Shown: positions 33,733 through 41,342, numbered from the stretch's first letter. The stretch is DNA of 64,000 nt from Eubacterium oxidoreducens (GCF_900104415.1 NZ_FMXR01000008.1:1-64000); one strand, 5' to 3'. Notes: generated from the letters alone by a model not told the origin. Numbers and translations: made by a program.

Positions 33733-34272
33733 ATGGAAAGCCTTTTTTTAAAAACAGACAAAATAAGTGATTTGGCAAATGCGGACAGCCTCGCCTTTGG
33801 TATATTCATGCATTTTGTAGAACATATGGACTACGAAAATAAGGCAGATGTCCTTCTTGTGGATATTGCAGAAAAGTTTGATGTATCACTTACGACAATT
33901 TCAAATAGGGTAAAGATGCTAGAAGAAATGGAATTTGTTAAGGTTATCCCAAGTGGGCGGTCTTTTATTTACTTCGTAAACCCTGATATTGTAATAGCTC
34001 ATAAAAGCGAAATGCGATATGTGAAAGAGAAGTGCCATGAAGTGCGTTATTTAAAAGAACGGCTTTTGTCAGATGAAAAAAGAGTAAAGGAAGATGCAGA
34101 GAACATTTTAGATGGAATCTTCGCCACCAATATCGGGGAAGATGTAGAAAAAGTAAAGATTTCAAGAGTAAGGTATGAGCAATGCTATCAAGATGTATTA
34201 CAACTTTGCAAATATCTTGGTGGGGAATATGTGAAAGTTTTCAAGCAGATTTTAGGAGGAGTAAATGAATAA
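33733..34272 (+). CDS. Winged-helix regulator / RepL-like protein
   Basis: A 179-residue protein. VDIAEKFDVSLTTISNRVKM is a clear helix-turn-helix, and the wing GRSFIYFVNPDIV resembles plasmid RepL replication proteins and small winged-helix regulators. The C-terminal half is helical. AAGGAG lies upstream of the ATG at 33733. It overlaps the next gene by 8 nt. Confidence 0.55.
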   Translation: MESLFLKTDKISDLANADSLAFGIFMHFVEHMDYENKADVLLVDIAEKFDVSLTTISNRVKMLEEMEFVKVIPSGRSFIYFVNPDIVIAHKSEMRYVKEKCHEVRYLKERLLSDEKRVKEDAENILDGIFATNIGEDVEKVKISRVRYEQCYQDVLQLCKYLGGEYVKVFKQILGGVNE

Positions 34273-34477
34273 TATTAAGGACAATTTGCATACACAAATT
34301 TGCAAAGTGGAAAAAGATGCATCAAATGATATGACCTATTTGGAATGGATTTTGTATGTGCATCATGCAATAGGAAATCCGCTCACAATGGAATATATGA
34401 ATTGGCTAATGGACGAAGCCACAAATGAGGAGCTTGTAAGAGAAGTGGAAATGGCAGATGAACTAATTGCAAAATAG
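34265..34477 (+). CDS. Hypothetical protein
   Basis: A 70-residue acidic helical protein coupled to the winged-helix gene. No family recognised. Confidence 0.55.
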   Translation: MNNIKDNLHTQICKVEKDASNDMTYLEWILYVHHAIGNPLTMEYMNWLMDEATNEELVREVEMADELIAK

Positions 34478-34510
34478 TTTTCAGAAAAGAGAAAGGAAGT
34501 TTAAGACAAT

Positions 34511-34711
34511 ATGAGAAATACCAATTCTAAAGCAAGGATTCTAGGATACATTGGCTGTATTGCTGCGATAGTCTTGTCGGTGTTATCTCCAATATTTTGG
34601 TTACACGGTCACGAGAAAGCGGGAATACTGTGTGGTCTAGCCATGTGGCTGGTCATACTGTTCCTCTTATGTTGCATAATATTAGAAAAAATAAAAGATT
34701 TAGAAGATTAA
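34511..34711 (+). CDS. Small membrane protein
   Basis: A 66-residue protein with two hydrophobic segments (about residues 10-28 and 36-56). GAAAGGAAG lies upstream. Function unknown. Confidence 0.55.
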   Translation: MRNTNSKARILGYIGCIAAIVLSVLSPIFWLHGHEKAGILCGLAMWLVILFLLCCIILEKIKDLED

Positions 34712-34724
34712 AGGAGAAAAAATC

Positions 34725-34922
34725 ATGGAAAAGACAAAGTTAAGGGGAATAATGCTCGAACACTCCGATGGAGATTTTGAGTATTACTGCCCCAAATTAA
34801 CGAAAGAGGACGAAGATGCTCTCTTTAAAATCCTCGGCAAATACGGGGACAATAACCCGTCAACGAGAGGGGATATTCCAAAGTATTGTCATGAAATTGT
34901 GTCAGTTCTTGCGGAAGACTAA
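34725..34922 (+). CDS. Hypothetical protein
   Basis: A 65-residue acidic protein (MEKTKLRGIMLEHSDGDFEY) with AAAGGAG upstream. No family recognised. Confidence 0.55.
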   Translation: MEKTKLRGIMLEHSDGDFEYYCPKLTKEDEDALFKILGKYGDNNPSTRGDIPKYCHEIVSVLAED

Positions 34923-34925
34923 TTT

Positions 34926-34960
34926 TGTCCAAAATTTGCAAAAATCACAGTAAATATAGA
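34926..34960 (+). promoter_or_regulatory. Class 2 element TGTCC-N20-TAAATATAG
   Basis: TGTCC at 34926-34930, exactly 20 nt, then TAAATATAGATGA. AGAAAGGAG follows. Confidence 0.5.
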
Positions 34961-34979
34961 TGATAGAAAGGAGAAAAGA

Positions 34980-35300
34980 ATGAGAATTGAATTTGACGAA
35001 ATTGCATCAAGCAATGGAAACACGATAGAGCTTTATTTTTCAGCCCCAAAGGAAATTTTGGGAGAGTATTTTCCCAATAAATCATATTCTTCGGCTGTAA
35101 GTGCTGAAATCTTAATTGAAATTGATGGAGATGATGTAATTAACACATATTTGTCTCCTTCTCGGCTTTTAGATGGCTCTTTAGAAGAATACGATTGGCA
35201 AGAAGTCTATTTTAATAAGAAATTGGTAAATAGGCTTGTCACTTTGGCAAAGTCAGATGATGCCATGTATGGGCTAGAAAATGTTAGCATTGATGTCTAA
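34980..35300 (+). CDS. Hypothetical protein
   Basis: A 106-residue acidic protein (MRIEFDEIASSNGNTIELYF). AGAAAGGAG lies upstream. No family recognised. Confidence 0.55.
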   Translation: MRIEFDEIASSNGNTIELYFSAPKEILGEYFPNKSYSSAVSAEILIEIDGDDVINTYLSPSRLLDGSLEEYDWQEVYFNKKLVNRLVTLAKSDDAMYGLENVSIDV

Positions 35301-35304
35301 GACT

Positions 35305-35331
35305 AAAGAGGGCTGAGGCTCTCTTTTTTTA
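35305..35331 (+). terminator. Rho-independent terminator
   Basis: AGAGGGC / GCTCTCT stem with T7. Confidence 0.75.
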
Positions 35332-35371
35332 GTCAAGAAAGCCCACTTTTAGTCAAGGAATTAGTCAAGAA
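35331..35371. repeat. TTAGTCAAG direct repeats
   Basis: TTAGTCAAG(A/G)A occurs three times in about 40 nt between a terminator and a GTACTTAT motif. It may bind a regulator. Confidence 0.5.
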
Positions 35372-35385
35372 CCTCTTTTTTTGTT

Positions 35386-35393
35386 GTACTTAT
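35386..35393 (+). promoter_or_regulatory. GTACTTAT motif 15
   Basis: Followed by GAAGGGAA and a TTG start at 35417. Confidence 0.55.
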
Positions 35394-35416
35394 AGAATTG
35401 AAAGAAGGGAATTGCA

Positions 35417-36097
35417 TTGAAAAAGATTTTAAAGAAGATTGTGATGTTTAGTTTAATTGCTATGATTGGCGTTTCAAGTATGTATATTGGAACGAACACA
35501 AAAGCAGTGGTTACATCACAAGCAAAAATGAGTTGGACTACGCAAGCAAACTCTGTAAAGATTGTTGTAAAACCTACTTCTTCCGACTTTTCCAAAATGG
35601 GATATTCTAAGATTCGGTTAATGAAAAAGAAATCAACATGGAAAAATTTTGAAGTTTTTGCAACAAGTACTTCAAAGACAGGAGATACTTTCGTTGATAA
35701 ATCTGTTGAAAGTGGGTGTTGTTATACATACCGAGTAATGGGTTGTAAAAAATCTACAAAAAAGTGGGTTTATCTTAACACAGGAACTTCGGGATATTTT
35801 ATCAAACAGCCTACTATTACGGGAGTGTCCAACATCAAAAAGAGTGGAGCAACCGTAAAATGGAGCAATGCGAGCTGTAACTTCTATGAATACAAAGTTG
35901 TAAAAGTTTCAACAGGAAAAGTTGTAAAACATGCTCTTGTGAGTGGTAAATCAGTAACAACAATTTCCATAACAGGACTTTCCAAAAATACGAAATATAA
36001 AGTTCGCGTTCAAGGATTGCAATATAATGATAATACAGGAGCTTATGATGAAAGTGTATGGAGCAGTTGGAAAACATTTACAACAGAAAAAAAGTAA
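35417..36097 (+). CDS. Small secreted fibronectin III protein
   Basis: A 226-residue protein starting at TTG with GAAGGGA upstream. Residues 1-30 form a signal peptide (MKKILKKIVMFSLIAMIGVS). The rest is one or two fibronectin III-like modules, the last with NTKYKVRVQGLQY and a W-x-x-W end. It is a small relative in style of the 807-residue protein at 10120. No anchor seen. Confidence 0.65.
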   Translation: MKKILKKIVMFSLIAMIGVSSMYIGTNTKAVVTSQAKMSWTTQANSVKIVVKPTSSDFSKMGYSKIRLMKKKSTWKNFEVFATSTSKTGDTFVDKSVESGCCYTYRVMGCKKSTKKWVYLNTGTSGYFIKQPTITGVSNIKKSGATVKWSNASCNFYEYKVVKVSTGKVVKHALVSGKSVTTISITGLSKNTKYKVRVQGLQYNDNTGAYDESVWSSWKTFTTEKK

Positions 36098-36124
36098 AAA
36101 TTTGTTAGACAGTCGGTAAAATAT

Positions 36125-36158
36125 AGTCTAATAATTTTCAGCATTAGACTATATATAT
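36125..36158 (+). promoter_or_regulatory. Class 2 element AGTCT-N20-TATATATAT
   Basis: AGTCT at 36125-36129, 20 nt, then TATATATAT from 36150. It sits 3 nt before a tRNA-like stem. AGTCTAAT/ATTAGACT also forms a hairpin here. Confidence 0.5.
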
Positions 36159-36160
36159 GT

Positions 36161-36320
36161 GCAACGGAAAAGTGCTTCAAATATATATATGAAAGAGAGG
36201 TTGCTCGTTTTACTTCCCATTAGCGAGGTGCAATTCCTCGCCCGTTGCTTTGGCTTGTCAAGTCAAGCCAAAATTCCTCAACTTATTTAAGAAAGAGAGT
36301 CAATATGGCTCTCTTTTTTT
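36161..36320 (+). ncRNA. Candidate structured RNA with tRNA-like end
   Basis: No open frame lies between a class 2 element and a terminator. GCAACGG (36161-36167) pairs with CCGTTGC (36242-36248) as a 7-bp acceptor-like helix. Directly stacked on it is GCGAGG-TGCAATT-CCTCGC (36223-36241), a T-arm-like hairpin with a 7-nt loop. I cannot find D or anticodon arms. GCAAC can also pair with GTTGC at 36201-36204 region, so two states are possible. A TGGCTTG/CAAGCCA hairpin follows. Confidence 0.45.
36294..36320 (+). terminator. Rho-independent terminator
   Basis: AGAGAGTC / GGCTCTCT stem with T7. Confidence 0.75.
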
Positions 36321-36354
36321 GTCTAAAAGTCGCAAAAATTGCAATAGATATAGA
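36320..36354 (+). promoter_or_regulatory. Class 2 element TGTCT-N20-TAGATATAG
   Basis: TGTCT at 36320-36324, exactly 20 nt, then TAGATATAGATGA. Confidence 0.5.
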
Positions 36355-36389
36355 TGAGAAAAGATTTTTTATTTCAGAAAGGAGAATTT

Positions 36390-36557
36390 ATGAAAGAGTA
36401 TAAGGTAACAATTACAGAAACGAACATTTGCGAAGTAAATGTAGAGGCTGAGTCTGAGGAAGAAGCTCTTGCTATGGTGGAAACTGATTATTTTGCAAAT
36501 CCAAATGATTATTTCTTAGAAATTGATGATACCACTTTTGATGTAGAAGAAGAATAG
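36390..36557 (+). CDS. DpnD/PcfM-family protein
   Basis: A 55-residue acidic protein (MKEYKVTITETNICEVNVEA). The KVTITET...V.AESEEEAL pattern is typical of DpnD/PcfM, small proteins of conjugative elements with unknown function. AAAGGAG lies upstream of the ATG at 36390. Confidence 0.7.
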   Translation: MKEYKVTITETNICEVNVEAESEEEALAMVETDYFANPNDYFLEIDDTTFDVEEE

Positions 36558-36571
36558 AAAGGAGAAATTTT

Positions 36572-36877
36572 ATGAAAAAATATAATGTAATAGTTACAGA
36601 CATGAAGACTTTCGAAGTTAGCGTAGAAGCTAAGTCAAGAGAAAAAGCACTTCTCGAGGTGCAATTTAATAGTTCTAAATATCTGCGTCACTTAGAACCC
36701 ATCGAAAGCTCTTTATTTTTTAATGAAAAAGAAGACATAGGAAAAGAACTTGAAAGAAACATTGATAAAATCATACTGGCAAAAGATGTGACAGAGTTAA
36801 AAGAGGCTTATCGCCTTGCCAAAATTGAGTTAGATAAGCTAGTGAAAGAAAAAATGTACGAGATTTGCGAAGTTTAG
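36572..36877 (+). CDS. DpnD/PcfM-like protein with helical extension
   Basis: A 101-residue protein whose start (MKKYNVIVTDMKTFEVSVEA) is a paralogue of the preceding gene. A helical C-terminal half of about 50 residues is added. AAAGGAG lies upstream. The tandem suggests duplication. Confidence 0.6.
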   Translation: MKKYNVIVTDMKTFEVSVEAKSREKALLEVQFNSSKYLRHLEPIESSLFFNEKEDIGKELERNIDKIILAKDVTELKEAYRLAKIELDKLVKEKMYEICEV

Positions 36878-36898
36878 CCTTTTTTCTTTGCAAAAAGC

Positions 36899-36906
36899 GT
36901 ACTTAT
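36899..36906 (+). promoter_or_regulatory. GTACTTAT motif 16
   Basis: Precedes the recJ-like gene. Confidence 0.55.
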
Positions 36907-36945
36907 AGACAGTAAAAAGAAACATATTCAAAGAAAGGAGTAGAG

Positions 36946-38595
36946 ATGAAAATCGAAATCAAAACAGGCGGGAAAAGGAGCGTGATTAGTCATTTAAAGA
37001 AAAACTATGGACTGTCAAATGCGGTTGCAACCATCATTGCAAGAAGAAGTGACGAATCCTTTTTCGTTATGCCGTGGGAAAGAAAGGAGCTTGAAGAAAT
37101 TGAGGGAGAAATAACTGCCTCAAAGTTTATCAAAGCCAATAAAGACTTAAAGACAAGAGTGATAGGGGATTATGACATTGACGGAGTAATGTCAACCTTC
37201 ATTCTTGTAGATGGTCTAAGGAGTTTTGGCATGAACGTAGATTACTATTTGCCAAAAAGAAAGACAGATGGTTACGGATTAAATCCTAATATTGTCAAAA
37301 AAGCCATTGAAGATAAGGTGGAAATGCTAATTACCTGTGATAATGGCATTTGTGCACATGAATCTGTGCAGATTGCAAAGGAAAATGGACTAAAGGTGGT
37401 CGTGACAGACCATCATATCCCATCAGATACTTTGCCAAATGCAGATGTTATTTGTAATCCGCATCTTAGCAAATCTCCTGAACAGTGCGGGGCAACTGTT
37501 GCGTATAAAATCATTCGGCATTTATTAGATGATATGCCAAATAAGTATTTTGAAGCAATGGCATTTGCTACTGTTGGAGATGTCATGCCACTTCTTGGCG
37601 AAAACAGACAGATTGTGCAAGAAGGGCTTGAAATGATGGAACAAAGTAAGTGGGAATTTCTAAACGTCCTTGTAGACCTTGCAGAAAATCCGCAATATGC
37701 ATCAAATCGGATTACCGCAAGAGACATTGGTTTCACTTTTGGACCATGCATTAATGCAGCAGGGCGAATGTCGGATGCCGAAATTGCAGAAAGACTTTGC
37801 CTGTGTGATGACAAAAACGAGCTTGTCAAAGGTGTTCGAGGGCTAATTGACCTCAATGAGCAAAGGAAGGAGCTTTGCACGGTAGCAACCGAAGAAGCCA
37901 TCCAAAAGGTAAATAAGGAAGACAAAATCCTTGTCGTGTGCCTTGAAAACGCTTCGGATTCCATTGTAGGGATTATTGCAGGACGATTGGTGGAACAGTT
38001 TTATAGACCTGCCATCGTGCTAACTCATATGCCTGATGGAACGCTGAAAGGTTCGTGTAGAAGTACGGACAATTACAATATTTACGAAGGCTTAAAGGAG
38101 TGCGAAAAGTATCTGACTCGTTTTGGTGGACATAAAAAAGCGGCAGGACTTGGACTTGAAGAAAAAAATCTTGATACTTTTAGAAGGGAGATTAACGCAA
38201 ATTGCAAGGAAATTTTTGAAAAGAAAATCGTTTGTGATATTCGCCTTGCAAAAGTAAAAACTTCTGTCCTTTTGGTAAGAGAAATCAGTACTTTAGAGCC
38301 ATTTGGAGAAGGAAATCCTGAACCAATTTTTGCAAAAGATGTAGTAATTACGTCCCTTCGTAGATGCGGAAAAGAAAATCAGTGCATCCTTGTTTTTTGC
38401 GAATCAGGAGATAAGGGAATTGCCTTTGACGGAGATGAGTTTGAAGAAAACTTAAATTCTCTTTTTGGCAAAGAAAAAGTGCAAAAGGTTTTTGATGCAA
38501 AAGATACCCTAAGTTGCACCCTTGCTTTTCGGCTTTCCGAGAGTGAATACAACGGAAATAGTGAAGTTTCGCTTCTCATTTTAGGTGCAAAATAG
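36946..38595 (+). CDS. recJ: Single-strand DNA exonuclease RecJ
   Basis: A 549-residue DHH phosphoesterase. GDYDIDGVMSTFIL is motif I, CDNGICAHE motif II, VVVTDHHIPSD the DHH motif, and FGGHKKAAGLGL the DHHA1 motif. It degrades single-stranded DNA 5' to 3' with metal ions in recombination and repair. The length is close to chromosomal RecJ. A mobile-element copy could act on transferred strands or assist recombination. AGAAAGGAG lies upstream. Confidence 0.9.
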   Translation: MKIEIKTGGKRSVISHLKKNYGLSNAVATIIARRSDESFFVMPWERKELEEIEGEITASKFIKANKDLKTRVIGDYDIDGVMSTFILVDGLRSFGMNVDYYLPKRKTDGYGLNPNIVKKAIEDKVEMLITCDNGICAHESVQIAKENGLKVVVTDHHIPSDTLPNADVICNPHLSKSPEQCGATVAYKIIRHLLDDMPNKYFEAMAFATVGDVMPLLGENRQIVQEGLEMMEQSKWEFLNVLVDLAENPQYASNRITARDIGFTFGPCINAAGRMSDAEIAERLCLCDDKNELVKGVRGLIDLNEQRKELCTVATEEAIQKVNKEDKILVVCLENASDSIVGIIAGRLVEQFYRPAIVLTHMPDGTLKGSCRSTDNYNIYEGLKECEKYLTRFGGHKKAAGLGLEEKNLDTFRREINANCKEIFEKKIVCDIRLAKVKTSVLLVREISTLEPFGEGNPEPIFAKDVVITSLRRCGKENQCILVFCESGDKGIAFDGDEFEENLNSLFGKEKVQKVFDAKDTLSCTLAFRLSESEYNGNSEVSLLILGAK

Positions 38596-38603
38596 CACTT
38601 ATT

Positions 38604-38611
38604 GTACTTAT
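38604..38611 (+). promoter_or_regulatory. GTACTTAT motif 17
   Basis: Lies 9 nt after the recJ stop and 31 nt before the next start. Confidence 0.55.
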
Positions 38612-38641
38612 GGAGTAGAGAAAAAGAAAGGAGAAATGCTC

Positions 38642-38995
38642 ATGAAAGGAAAGTCAGAGAAAATTGCAAGAAAAAAAGCAGAAGAACTACTTTCTTCTGT
38701 AAAAATGGATAATAAAGACATTGCCGTAGATTTGCTAACTGCAATGTACTTGTATCAGTTCTTTATTGGAAGAAGTGAGGTAGATAACGAAGAAGTCTAT
38801 GAGATTTTGAATGAATCTAGGGAAGAAGTTATCAACGCACTTTTTATAGAGTTTGACCTGCAATATGACGGAATCAAGTCAAATGCAGCAGTCGAAGCCT
38901 ATAAAAGGTATGCAGTACAACCGCCTGCTGTTAGAGGAGCGGTAAAAGGAGCTGTTATCTTGGCTCTTGTCAAGGAACTCACAGAAGACTCATAG
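38642..38995 (+). CDS. Hypothetical protein
   Basis: A 117-residue helical protein (MKGKSEKIARKKAEELLSSV). GAAAGGAG precedes the ATG at 38642. It is in one unit with the cell-wall hydrolase gene that starts 12 nt after its stop. No family recognised. Confidence 0.6.
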   Translation: MKGKSEKIARKKAEELLSSVKMDNKDIAVDLLTAMYLYQFFIGRSEVDNEEVYEILNESREEVINALFIEFDLQYDGIKSNAAVEAYKRYAVQPPAVRGAVKGAVILALVKELTEDS

Positions 38996-39006
38996 GAAGG
39001 AGAGTT

Positions 39007-39609
39007 ATGAAGTTTAAAATATGGCTGATAGTTGCGGGGCTTTTACTAGTCCCGCAATCTGTTTATGCATCGGCAGGACATACAGAGGCGATGGAAACCA
39101 CTCTTGAAGCATCTATTGCCAAAAAAGAAAGTTCTTTGTCAAATGGTGTTAGCGATGTTATGACCAACGCAATTGACAAAGCAAAGAAAGCCGAGATTAA
39201 ACGAAAGAAGCGAATTGCAAAAAAGAAGCAAGAAAAAAAAGAAGAAAAGGAAAAGAAAAAACGCCTTGCAAAGCAAAGTGACATTGACATTATGGCTCAC
39301 GTTCTAATGGCAGAAGCAGGCGGAGAGAGCAAAGAATGTTTGTATGCGGTAGGCTCTATGATAGTCAATCGAATGAACGATAGTTATTATCACGGAACAC
39401 TTGAAGAAGTCATTTATCGCAAAGGGCAATTTGAGTGCACATGGAACGGGGCAATCGAGAAAACCCCTACAGATTTGTGCTATGAAGTTGCAAAAGATGT
39501 TCTTACCAATGGCTCAACAATCCCTGAAAATGTCGTATATGCGGCAGAGTTTCTGCAAGGAAGTGGGCTTTGGAAGGAAATTGATGGCATGATGTTCTGT
39601 TATAAGTAA
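39007..39609 (+). CDS. Secreted cell-wall hydrolase (SleB-like)
   Basis: A 200-residue protein. A signal peptide (ending SVYA, about residue 21) is followed by a very Lys-rich linker (residues 56-92). The Hydrolase_2/SleB domain then starts at IMAHVLMAEAGGES, whose Glu is the expected catalytic residue, with AVGSMIVNRM and the later C-terminal core. It should cut peptidoglycan. Conjugative systems need such an enzyme to pass the wall, so a transfer role is likely. Confidence 0.85.
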   Translation: MKFKIWLIVAGLLLVPQSVYASAGHTEAMETTLEASIAKKESSLSNGVSDVMTNAIDKAKKAEIKRKKRIAKKKQEKKEEKEKKKRLAKQSDIDIMAHVLMAEAGGESKECLYAVGSMIVNRMNDSYYHGTLEEVIYRKGQFECTWNGAIEKTPTDLCYEVAKDVLTNGSTIPENVVYAAEFLQGSGLWKEIDGMMFCYK

Positions 39610-39622
39610 AGGAGGGCTTTTT

Positions 39623-39868
39623 TTGAAGACCATTAAAGAAAAAGTGGCTTACAAAGGTTATATCATTGAAGCCGAGTATAACCTTGATGGAGATAGAACC
39701 CATGGAGCAACTTTAGCAAGTGTATTTGACGAAGATGATAATCTTGTTAAAGAAAACGGAAAGACACTTAGCCATGCATCTACCAAAAAGATTGATGCAA
39801 TAAATAAGTGCAAAGAGTTAATTGATAAAATGGAAGAACTTCCAAAAGGTCAATTAACTTTGTTTTAA
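39623..39868 (+). CDS. Small protein with C-terminal clamp-binding motif
   Basis: An 81-residue protein starting at TTG with AAAGGAGG upstream. The last residues are GQLTLF, close to the beta sliding clamp consensus QL(S/D)LF and comparable to the GQLSLF end of the PcfK-like protein. The body is an unrecognised beta-rich domain. Confidence 0.6.
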   Translation: MKTIKEKVAYKGYIIEAEYNLDGDRTHGATLASVFDEDDNLVKENGKTLSHASTKKIDAINKCKELIDKMEELPKGQLTLF

Positions 39869-39892
39869 AAGAGCAAAAAAAGGCTTTTTTTA
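39867..39892 (+). terminator. Rho-independent terminator
   Basis: AAAGAGC / GGCTTTTTT stem with an A-rich loop, T7. Confidence 0.6.
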
Positions 39893-39894
39893 CA

Positions 39895-39902
39895 GTACTT
39901 AT
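39895..39902 (+). promoter_or_regulatory. GTACTTAT motif 18
   Basis: Starts a gene-less unit that ends at the terminator near 40150. Confidence 0.5.
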
Positions 39903-39909
39903 ATAGTAC

Positions 39910-40152
39910 AAAAAAGAAACAACTCTAAAGTTTAAGGGTTTAAGTAATCGCAAGGTGAATATCACGGCAGACTCGAAAGAGCGACATACCGATGACAACT
40001 TGCTTTAGAAATGTTTCAAGAAAGGAATGGGAGTGGACTCCTGTGCGTTGTGGGTGCTTTGCTTGACAAGGTACTGATACTTCGTACACAAGTGGGTTCG
40101 ATTCCCTACCTTTCTTTATTATCTCTCCCTCCGCCACGGGGAGAGGTTTTTT
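39910..40152 (+). ncRNA. Candidate structured RNA with GNRA loop and tRNA-like 3' part
   Basis: About 240 nt between a GTACTTAT motif and a terminator, without a credible gene. GCAAG (39950-39954) pairs with CTTGC (39999-40003) around GTGA-ATA-TCAC (39955-39965) and CTC-GAAA-GAG (39972-39981, GNRA tetraloop). Next, AGAAAGG (40019-40025) pairs with CCTTTCT (40109-40115), and GGG-TTCGATT-CCC (40094-40106) looks like a T-arm. The middle contains GTAC...GTAC and CTTTG/CAAGG hairpins but no convincing anticodon arm. Confidence 0.5.
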
Positions 40153-40153
40153 T
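40120..40153 (+). terminator. Rho-independent terminator
   Basis: CTCTCCC / GGGGAGAG stem with T7. Confidence 0.8.
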
Positions 40154-40156
40154 GAT

Positions 40157-40164
40157 GTACTTAT
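40157..40164 (+). promoter_or_regulatory. GTACTTAT motif 19
   Basis: Starts a second gene-less unit. Confidence 0.5.
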
Positions 40165-40281
40165 ATAACGTAAAAGTTGTGGCGGCTTTTACAGTGGCTA
40201 AGAGAAAAATAGTTAGGACGCTAATTTATTTTTTTCTTGAAAAGGGAGCATCCGTGGACGCATGGGTGCTTTCTTTTTTTA
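40165..40281 (+). ncRNA. Candidate small RNA
   Basis: About 115 nt from a GTACTTAT motif to a terminator (AGCATCC / GGGTGCT then T7, about 40247-40280). The 5' part forms GTAAAAG (40170-40176) / CTTTTAC (40186-40192). No gene-like frame has a ribosome binding site. Confidence 0.45.
40247..40281 (+). terminator. Rho-independent terminator
   Basis: AGCATCC / GGGTGCT stem with T7. Confidence 0.75.
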
Positions 40282-40282
40282 T

Positions 40283-40290
40283 GTACTTAT
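40283..40290 (+). promoter_or_regulatory. GTACTTAT motif 20
   Basis: Followed by a degenerate hairpin with AAAAAGTA loop at 40309-40326. Confidence 0.55.
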
Positions 40291-40308
40291 AAATTGAAAC
40301 AGAAATTA

Positions 40309-40326
40309 GAGCCAAAAAGTAGACTC
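40309..40326 (+). promoter_or_regulatory. Degenerate leader hairpin, AAAAAGTA loop
   Basis: GAGCC-AAAAAGTA-GACTC with one mismatch, in the same place as the GAAAAGTA hairpins of other leaders. Confidence 0.4.
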
Positions 40327-40358
40327 AATAAATAATCGCCATAGAAAGGAGAATGATT

Positions 40359-40745
40359 ATGGTAGATGTAATTTATGAAGGGTTCTTTTTAGATGAGCCT
40401 TTAAAAGGAAGTTTGGATAAAGTGGTAATAAATCAACATATCACCACAAACTTTCGCCCATATTGCCCGAAGAAAGATATGTATGGGCTGAAAGGGAAGT
40501 TCGAAGTCATTGGTTATGCTAATGACGGAAAGAACGAGGGTTATCTTGTTCGCCCTTACAGTTTGTGGAGTAGTGCACTTTGTGGGAAGATAAAGACTCC
40601 ACATATTACCCTTTCGGTTTCCGAAAAGGGGAAACCTGTGGATACGGCGAAATTAAAGTTTCGACCATGTGAAAGAAAGGTTGTGACAGCAACCTTTGGT
40701 GCTTTCACTCCGCAGGGGCTTCTTTTGAAGGGAGGTGAGGTATAG
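40359..40745 (+). CDS. Hypothetical protein
   Basis: A 128-residue protein (MVDVIYEGFFLDEPLKGSLD). AAAGGAG is 8 nt before the ATG at 40359; the ATG at 40353 is too close. It abuts the next gene. No family recognised. Confidence 0.6.
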   Translation: MVDVIYEGFFLDEPLKGSLDKVVINQHITTNFRPYCPKKDMYGLKGKFEVIGYANDGKNEGYLVRPYSLWSSALCGKIKTPHITLSVSEKGKPVDTAKLKFRPCERKVVTATFGAFTPQGLLLKGGEV

Positions 40746-41312
40746 ATGTCTCACAATATCGAATACCACACCTTTTCGGAAAAAAGAAGTGAAAAATACA
40801 TATCAGATGAGTTAAATCGGATATGTAGGGAAAGGTCAGATTCCCACGGTGGCTTGTATAACATTGTGGAGTTTCCGACAAGTAAAATTTTTCCTTCGTA
40901 TGACGCAGCGGAGGAGTATATTGAGTCGATTGATACGATTCACAACTACCGCAACTTCGCTGTAAAGTTTGCAGTAGAAGTGAAAGAGTCAAAACGACTT
41001 GAAGAATTAGTTCAGCGAGAAAGGAAAATTAACGCTGAACTAGTCACCCTCAAGAACGAACATCACTTTAAAAACGCAAAAAGTTCGTTTATTGGGTGCA
41101 AAGAGTGTGGCTCGAAAATATCAACACTGTATATGGAGCGTAGAAATACCTGCCCCGTATGTGGTTTCGATATGCGACCAAAGACCGTTCTTGGACGGAT
41201 TGCATCAAAACAAGATGTCTTGTTGCATTTAAGAGATGCAATTCGAGAGGAGCGAAAAAAGGCGAAGCCAACAAAGATAGCGTGGCTTGCCAAAATCGAG
41301 TACCACACGTAA
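40746..41312 (+). CDS. Zinc-ribbon protein
   Basis: A 188-residue protein with a central coiled-coil stretch and a zinc ribbon (IGCKECGSKI, then NTCPVCGFDM) at about residues 118-145. GGAGGTGAGG precedes. Function unknown. Confidence 0.6.
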   Translation: MSHNIEYHTFSEKRSEKYISDELNRICRERSDSHGGLYNIVEFPTSKIFPSYDAAEEYIESIDTIHNYRNFAVKFAVEVKESKRLEELVQRERKINAELVTLKNEHHFKNAKSSFIGCKECGSKISTLYMERRNTCPVCGFDMRPKTVLGRIASKQDVLLHLRDAIREERKKAKPTKIAWLAKIEYHT

Positions 41313-41314
41313 AG

Positions 41315-41340
41315 AGAGGGGCATTTGCCCTTCTTTTTTC
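41315..41340 (+). terminator. Rho-independent terminator
   Basis: AGAGGGGC / GCCCTTCT stem with T6. Confidence 0.7.
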
Positions 41341-41342
41341 AA

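Noticed and set aside
36161-36248. Functional tRNA gene
   Set aside because: Good acceptor and T-arm geometry, but no D-loop GG and no anticodon arm.
40019-40115. Functional tRNA gene
   Set aside because: Acceptor-like and T-loop parts are present, but two T-stem pairs are missing and the D/anticodon region is too long. Listed as a structured RNA instead.
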